Assembly (NCBI GenBank): GCA_910585725.1
Contig: CAJUFA010000003.1
Span: 1 to 64,000, forward strand
Reading direction: 5' to 3'
Length of the DNA stretch: 64,000 nucleotides
Origin: an uncultured Dorea sp.
GTDB taxonomy: Bacteria; Bacillota; Clostridia; Lachnospirales; Lachnospiraceae
A program made the translations under genes and the position numbers. This document shows, piece after piece, positions 60,779 through 64,000 of this stretch. Numbering within the stretch: the first letter of the stretch is position 1; every line of letters begins with the position of its first letter. The notes under the pieces are model-generated. The model made no database searches and was not told where the DNA came from. It worked only from the letters and a program-made list of their open reading frames with translations.

Positions 60779-61474
60779 TTATTCTTTCGAATAATTACGT
60801 GCACCAAAAATTCCGGTTCCCACCCGGACCATGGTCGCGCCCTCTTCTATGGCGATTTCATAGTCGTTCGTCATCCCCATAGATAGAATTCGCATAGTAA
60901 TATTATCAACGTTTTTACTCCCTATGTCAACAGATAATTTATGTAAGCGTTGAAAAATACTGCGATTTTCCTCTGGATTCTCTACAAACGGGGCGATTGT
61001 CATAAGGCCTTTTATCTGTATATGTCGAAATTCCGCGATTTTTGTTACAAACTCATCCACCTCTTCTGGCATAAGCCCGAACTTACTCTCTTCTCCCGCA
61101 ACGTTTACTTCAATCAAAATATTTACCGTAATATTACGTTTTGCAGCTTCTTTTTCAATTGTTTCTGCCAGTCTCAGTGAATCGACAGAATGTATGTAAG
61201 CCGCCTTATCAATGATATATTTTACTTTATTACGCTGAAGATGTCCGATCATATGCCATTCGATGTCTTTTGGAAGAGAATCATATTTATCAACCAGCTC
61301 CTGCACCTTATTCTCCCCAAATACACGTACCCCCAGATGATAAGCTTCCTCCAAATCTTCTAACGGTTTGGTCTTGCTGACCGCGATTAGTGTTACGTCT
61401 TCTCTTCTGCGTCCGGCGCGCAGGCATGCTTCCTGAATCTTATTTTCGACAGAAATCAGATTTTCTTTCAGCAT
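60779..61474 (-). CDS. yggS: PLP homeostasis protein YggS/YlmE
   Basis: 231 residues. The PLP-binding lysine is in LIAVSKTKPLEDL near residue 34, and WHMIGHLQRNKVKYI, MGLMTIAP-like GLMTIAPF and LSMGMTNDYEIAIEEGATMVR follow. YggS-like proteins bind PLP without a known catalytic reaction and keep vitamin B6 and amino-acid pools stable. It precedes sepF by 31 bases. Confidence 0.95.
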   Translation of the reverse strand: MLKENLISVENKIQEACLRAGRRREDVTLIAVSKTKPLEDLEEAYHLGVRVFGENKVQELVDKYDSLPKDIEWHMIGHLQRNKVKYIIDKAAYIHSVDSLRLAETIEKEAAKRNITVNILIEVNVAGEESKFGLMPEEVDEFVTKIAEFRHIQIKGLMTIAPFVENPEENRSIFQRLHKLSVDIGSKNVDNITMRILSMGMTNDYEIAIEEGATMVRVGTGIFGARNYSKE

Positions 61475-61492
61475 AATTTTTCACTCCTTTTC

Positions 61493-62866
61493 TTAGAATA
61501 CGACATCATTCTCTTTTATGGAATCCCCGTCCAGAGCGATGTGGTCATAATTAAAAAGACCATAATCACTGCCTGACTCTACAATATAATAATCATCACT
61601 TTCACATAGAATATGGATTTGTCTGAATACAGCGTAACCTTTATTAATATTATAGACTCCTTTAATATTCTTTGTCTTATTCATCACACATGTATCTGAA
61701 GAATCTGGTTTTACCAGAGTCGTTTCTTCATCAAATACATCGATATTCAAGTATACCATACCAGATTCTTCATCCCTGTCATAGACATTTACCTTATGGA
61801 ACTTCGGATGACCTTCCGTCTCTACCAGGACGCCTGTATCCTGGCTGTTTCCTCCCTGGGTAAGATAATCCTCCGGAATCGTATAGAAGCTTTTTGTAGT
61901 TACAGAGGATTTGGGGATCTTAAGCCCAGACTCATCTTCCAGGATTAATTCCAGATCCAGATATCGTTCCGCGGCATAGCGTATCATAGCAGTGTCAAAA
62001 GAGAGAAGACCATAATTCGCGTCTTTCACATTATGAATGGAAAATTTGGCAGTAGTAATCTCCTGATCTTTGGAAAAACGGATTTTTACGCTTTCTGAGT
62101 CTCTAAGTTCGTCGGCGGTCGGCTGATCCAATTTTATTACGACAGACCATCTGTCGTCCCTGATCAATTTGTATACAGGATCTCCTGCTTTGACCTTTTC
62201 ATTGCTCTTAAGACTCTTCTTTTCATAATCACTTTTTGTAAAAATATCCTCCGCGATATCATCAATCGTAATTGATTCATAACCGTCCGTCGAATAGATG
62301 ATAACACCGTCTGAAGCCGCCGTATAGATCTGAACGCCGTCTCTTTCCTGCTGCGCCATAAGCTCCAATTGCGCCTGCCTGTTTTCAATGGAACGGCTCT
62401 CCAGAATATTCATAATACTATCCTTCAACGTATAAACATCCTGAAACTGTTCCTCGCGAAATCCTTCGCTGAAAGATTGGACTCGCGACAATACCGCAGA
62501 TTGTTCGTCCGGAGATAATTTCCCGGATTCTTCATCTGTAGATTCTCCGAATTCTAATTCATTGTCCGACAACGTGTATACTTTTGTCTTTGCCCCAACC
62601 TTGCTGCCTTCATTTGCAAAATAACTGACATAACCGTTCGCTTCAGCCTGTACAATCGTTTCGTTTCTCAGGATAAAACCGGTATAGGAATTGTCGCGCA
62701 GGATTGCTCCTTCCCGTACTTCATAAGCAGATACGTGATTTTCCGTCAAATACATCAAAACCGTAACCAGCAGATAGATGAATATGACGCCGAAAATCAC
62801 CAGTCCAATATTAAAATGCCATTTCTTTTGATAAGCCTGAATGTTTGTCAGATTATTCTCAGCCAA
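61493..62866 (-). CDS. HlyD-like periplasmic-adaptor-type membrane protein
   Basis: 457 residues. One N-terminal transmembrane helix (residues ~19-40) anchors a large outside part. It contains two lipoyl/barrel-like segments (REGAILRDNSYTGFILRNE, QAEANGYVSYFANEGSKVGA; later DGVIIYSTDGYESIT) around a coiled region (residues ~110-185), and then a beta-rich C-terminus. It resembles HlyD-type adaptors that in Gram-positives pair with ABC exporters, but no transporter is nearby. It is placed at the head of the ylm cluster in this lineage, so an envelope role is likely. Confidence 0.75.
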   Translation of the reverse strand: MAENNLTNIQAYQKKWHFNIGLVIFGVIFIYLLVTVLMYLTENHVSAYEVREGAILRDNSYTGFILRNETIVQAEANGYVSYFANEGSKVGAKTKVYTLSDNELEFGESTDEESGKLSPDEQSAVLSRVQSFSEGFREEQFQDVYTLKDSIMNILESRSIENRQAQLELMAQQERDGVQIYTAASDGVIIYSTDGYESITIDDIAEDIFTKSDYEKKSLKSNEKVKAGDPVYKLIRDDRWSVVIKLDQPTADELRDSESVKIRFSKDQEITTAKFSIHNVKDANYGLLSFDTAMIRYAAERYLDLELILEDESGLKIPKSSVTTKSFYTIPEDYLTQGGNSQDTGVLVETEGHPKFHKVNVYDRDEESGMVYLNIDVFDEETTLVKPDSSDTCVMNKTKNIKGVYNINKGYAVFRQIHILCESDDYYIVESGSDYGLFNYDHIALDGDSIKENDVVF

Positions 62867-62915
62867 GTATGACGCCTCCTATGATCCGTAAAACGACAGT
62901 CTGCCGTGTCTTGTT

Positions 62916-63869
62916 TTATATAAAACCTGCATTTTTAAGAGCGGCTCCTCCAAGATAATCGAATTTACGCCCCTGATATCTTCCATTTGCCTGCATAGAA
63001 TCTGTTAATTCATCCCGAAGCTTCCACCAACTGCATCCCCAATTGCAAAAAGCGGAGTCCTTTTCAGGAATACGGCTGAATAATCTTTCAATAGCGATCT
63101 CCGGAGCCAAATATTCCAGAAAAACAGCCAGACGCTCCAGATACTCTTCCTTTGAACATAGTTGTATCTTACCGCTTTCATAAGCGTCGCACAAATCAGT
63201 ATTCTTTGCAATATACAAAGAATGTGCTTTTACAGTCTGGATTCCCAGAGAAGACAGGATCTTCGCGGTCTCGATCACATCCGGCATCCCGTCTCCAGGT
63301 AGATTAAGAATAACATGAACACATATCTCAAAATCAAACTTTTTCACGGTTAAAACCGCATCGATCCATTCAGCCAGTGTGTGACCTCTGTTCATCTGCA
63401 TAAGCGTATGGTAATTAACCGTCTGCAATCCTAATTCGATGGTAATATTCGTCTCATATTGCCGGTTAATCTCTTTCAATAAATCAAGATACTCTCTGGA
63501 AATACAGTCCGGGCGCGTAGAGACGGCAATCTCAACAATATCAGGAAACTTAGCCGCTTCTTCAATATATCCTCCGAATACCTCTAAAGGAAGAAAGGTA
63601 TTCGTATAATTCTGAAAATATGCGATAAACTTATGCGCATGATATCGACGTTCAATTGAAACCCTTGTCTTTTCTAACTGTTCTTTTACCAAAAAATGGC
63701 TGTCCATGGCTTCGAACCCTGTCCCTGATTCCGCGCAGAAACTGCATCCTCTTTTATTTTTTCGATTTGGACAGCTTACCGGAAGATTCACCGGCAGTTT
63801 ATATATCTTTTGCCCATATTTATTTTTCAAATATTTTGAATAAGGAAAATAGGGTAATTCATAATCCAT
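62916..63869 (-). CDS. Radical-SAM protein, TIGR01212/YhcC family
   Basis: About 317 residues from ATG 63869; a TTG two codons upstream is less likely. The cluster motif is CPNRKNKRGCSFCAESG, a CX(n)CxxC variant found in YhcC. The central RPDCISREYLDLLKEI and ELGLQTVNYHTLMQMNRGH match the elongator-protein-3-like barrel. YhcC associates with glutamate synthase in E. coli; its reaction is unknown. The gene is divergent from the one starting at 63953. Confidence 0.88.
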   Translation of the reverse strand: MDYELPYFPYSKYLKNKYGQKIYKLPVNLPVSCPNRKNKRGCSFCAESGTGFEAMDSHFLVKEQLEKTRVSIERRYHAHKFIAYFQNYTNTFLPLEVFGGYIEEAAKFPDIVEIAVSTRPDCISREYLDLLKEINRQYETNITIELGLQTVNYHTLMQMNRGHTLAEWIDAVLTVKKFDFEICVHVILNLPGDGMPDVIETAKILSSLGIQTVKAHSLYIAKNTDLCDAYESGKIQLCSKEEYLERLAVFLEYLAPEIAIERLFSRIPEKDSAFCNWGCSWWKLRDELTDSMQANGRYQGRKFDYLGGAALKNAGFI

Positions 63870-63952
63870 TGCCAAAATCTCGCTTTCTTCACGTATAATC
63901 CGGTTTCAGTTGTATCATACTAAAAACAGAATGATAAAAAGGAGGAATTCAC

Positions 63953-64000
63953 ATGAAATGGTCTGATAATACTACGCTGACAATTGTTATAATAGGAGCG
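63953..64000 (+). CDS. Start of an unknown gene (partial)
   Basis: Sixteen codons are visible after AAGGAGG, beginning MKWSDNTTLTIVIIGA; a hydrophobic stretch has begun, so it may be a membrane or exported protein. Too little is present for a function. Confidence 0.5.
   Translation, partial: MKWSDNTTLTIVIIGA

Noticed and set aside
1..64000. tRNA, rRNA, CRISPR arrays
   Set aside because: No tRNA T-loop and acceptor pairing, rRNA segments or regularly spaced repeats were found on reading; a dedicated search would be needed to exclude small RNA genes.

Overview
The window reads as a chromosomal segment of a spore-forming Clostridia member, most likely Lachnospiraceae. Evidence is the Firmicutes gene order around obgE/rsfS and the ylm cell-division cluster, a rsmD-coaD-ylbJ group, LexA divergent from a LysM protein, ribosomal protein L27 with a cleavable N-terminus next to its Prp protease, and strong AAGGAGG ribosome-binding sites. 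No species can be fixed from sequence alone. I see no rRNA, tRNA, CRISPR array, intact insertion sequence or prophage.

Layout. (1) 1-9355: an AT-rich cell-surface glycan operon with a flippase end, two large multi-pass GT-C-like membrane proteins, a WecE-type sugar aminotransferase, a NeuD/PglD-type acyltransferase, an ATP-grasp ligase, an RraA-family protein, a polyprenyl-phosphate glycosyltransferase and a pair of four-helix ArnE/ArnF-like proteins. (2) 9500-10010: a decayed Rpn/PD-(D/E)XK-type nuclease gene. (3) 10166-18340: alaS, a zinc-ribbon/glycan-binding membrane protein with a VanX-type lipoprotein, rpsU, a cysteine-rich ferredoxin-like protein, GNAT and VOC proteins and an unknown protein. 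(4) 18351-28850: maf, a tandem PII-like protein with a DUF1538 membrane protein, a ProX-like deacylase, an ABC-class ATPase, rsmD-coaD-coiled-coil protein, ylbJ, pepD and an M23 peptidase.

(5) 28946-42392: a xylo-oligosaccharide locus. A GH120 beta-xylosidase, an AraC regulator, a sugar ABC transporter (binding protein and two permeases, no ATPase), a YesM/YesN two-component pair, a GH3 glycosidase and a lipoprotein lie in one direction. Import of short xylans and cytoplasmic hydrolysis by two unrelated xylosidase families is the simplest reading. Two regulatory regions carry clear operator-like repeats. (6) 42455-49389: a winged-helix regulator, the TIGR03960/TIGR03936 radical-SAM pair, YbaK, aspartokinase, a CBS protein and an amidohydrolase. 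(7) 49507-53769: rplU-prp-rpmA-obgE-yhbY-nadD-yqeK-rsfS, a ribosome-assembly and NAD operon. (8) 53852-57168: lexA, the divergent YneA-like LysM protein with LexA-box-like sites, a tyrosine recombinase and a TtcA-like enzyme. (9) 57207-63875, minus strand: a cytidylate-kinase-like protein, rluD-type synthase, lspA, ylmH, sepF, yggS, a HlyD-like protein and a TIGR01212 radical-SAM protein. A new gene starts at the right edge.

The points most worth a second look are the Arn-like glycan cassette with its ATP-grasp/RraA pair, the fused double PII-like protein beside DUF1538, the 20-bp-phased direct repeat before GH120, the dyads before the sugar-binding protein, the SOS control region at 54566-54673, and four short tandem duplications that each span a stop codon.
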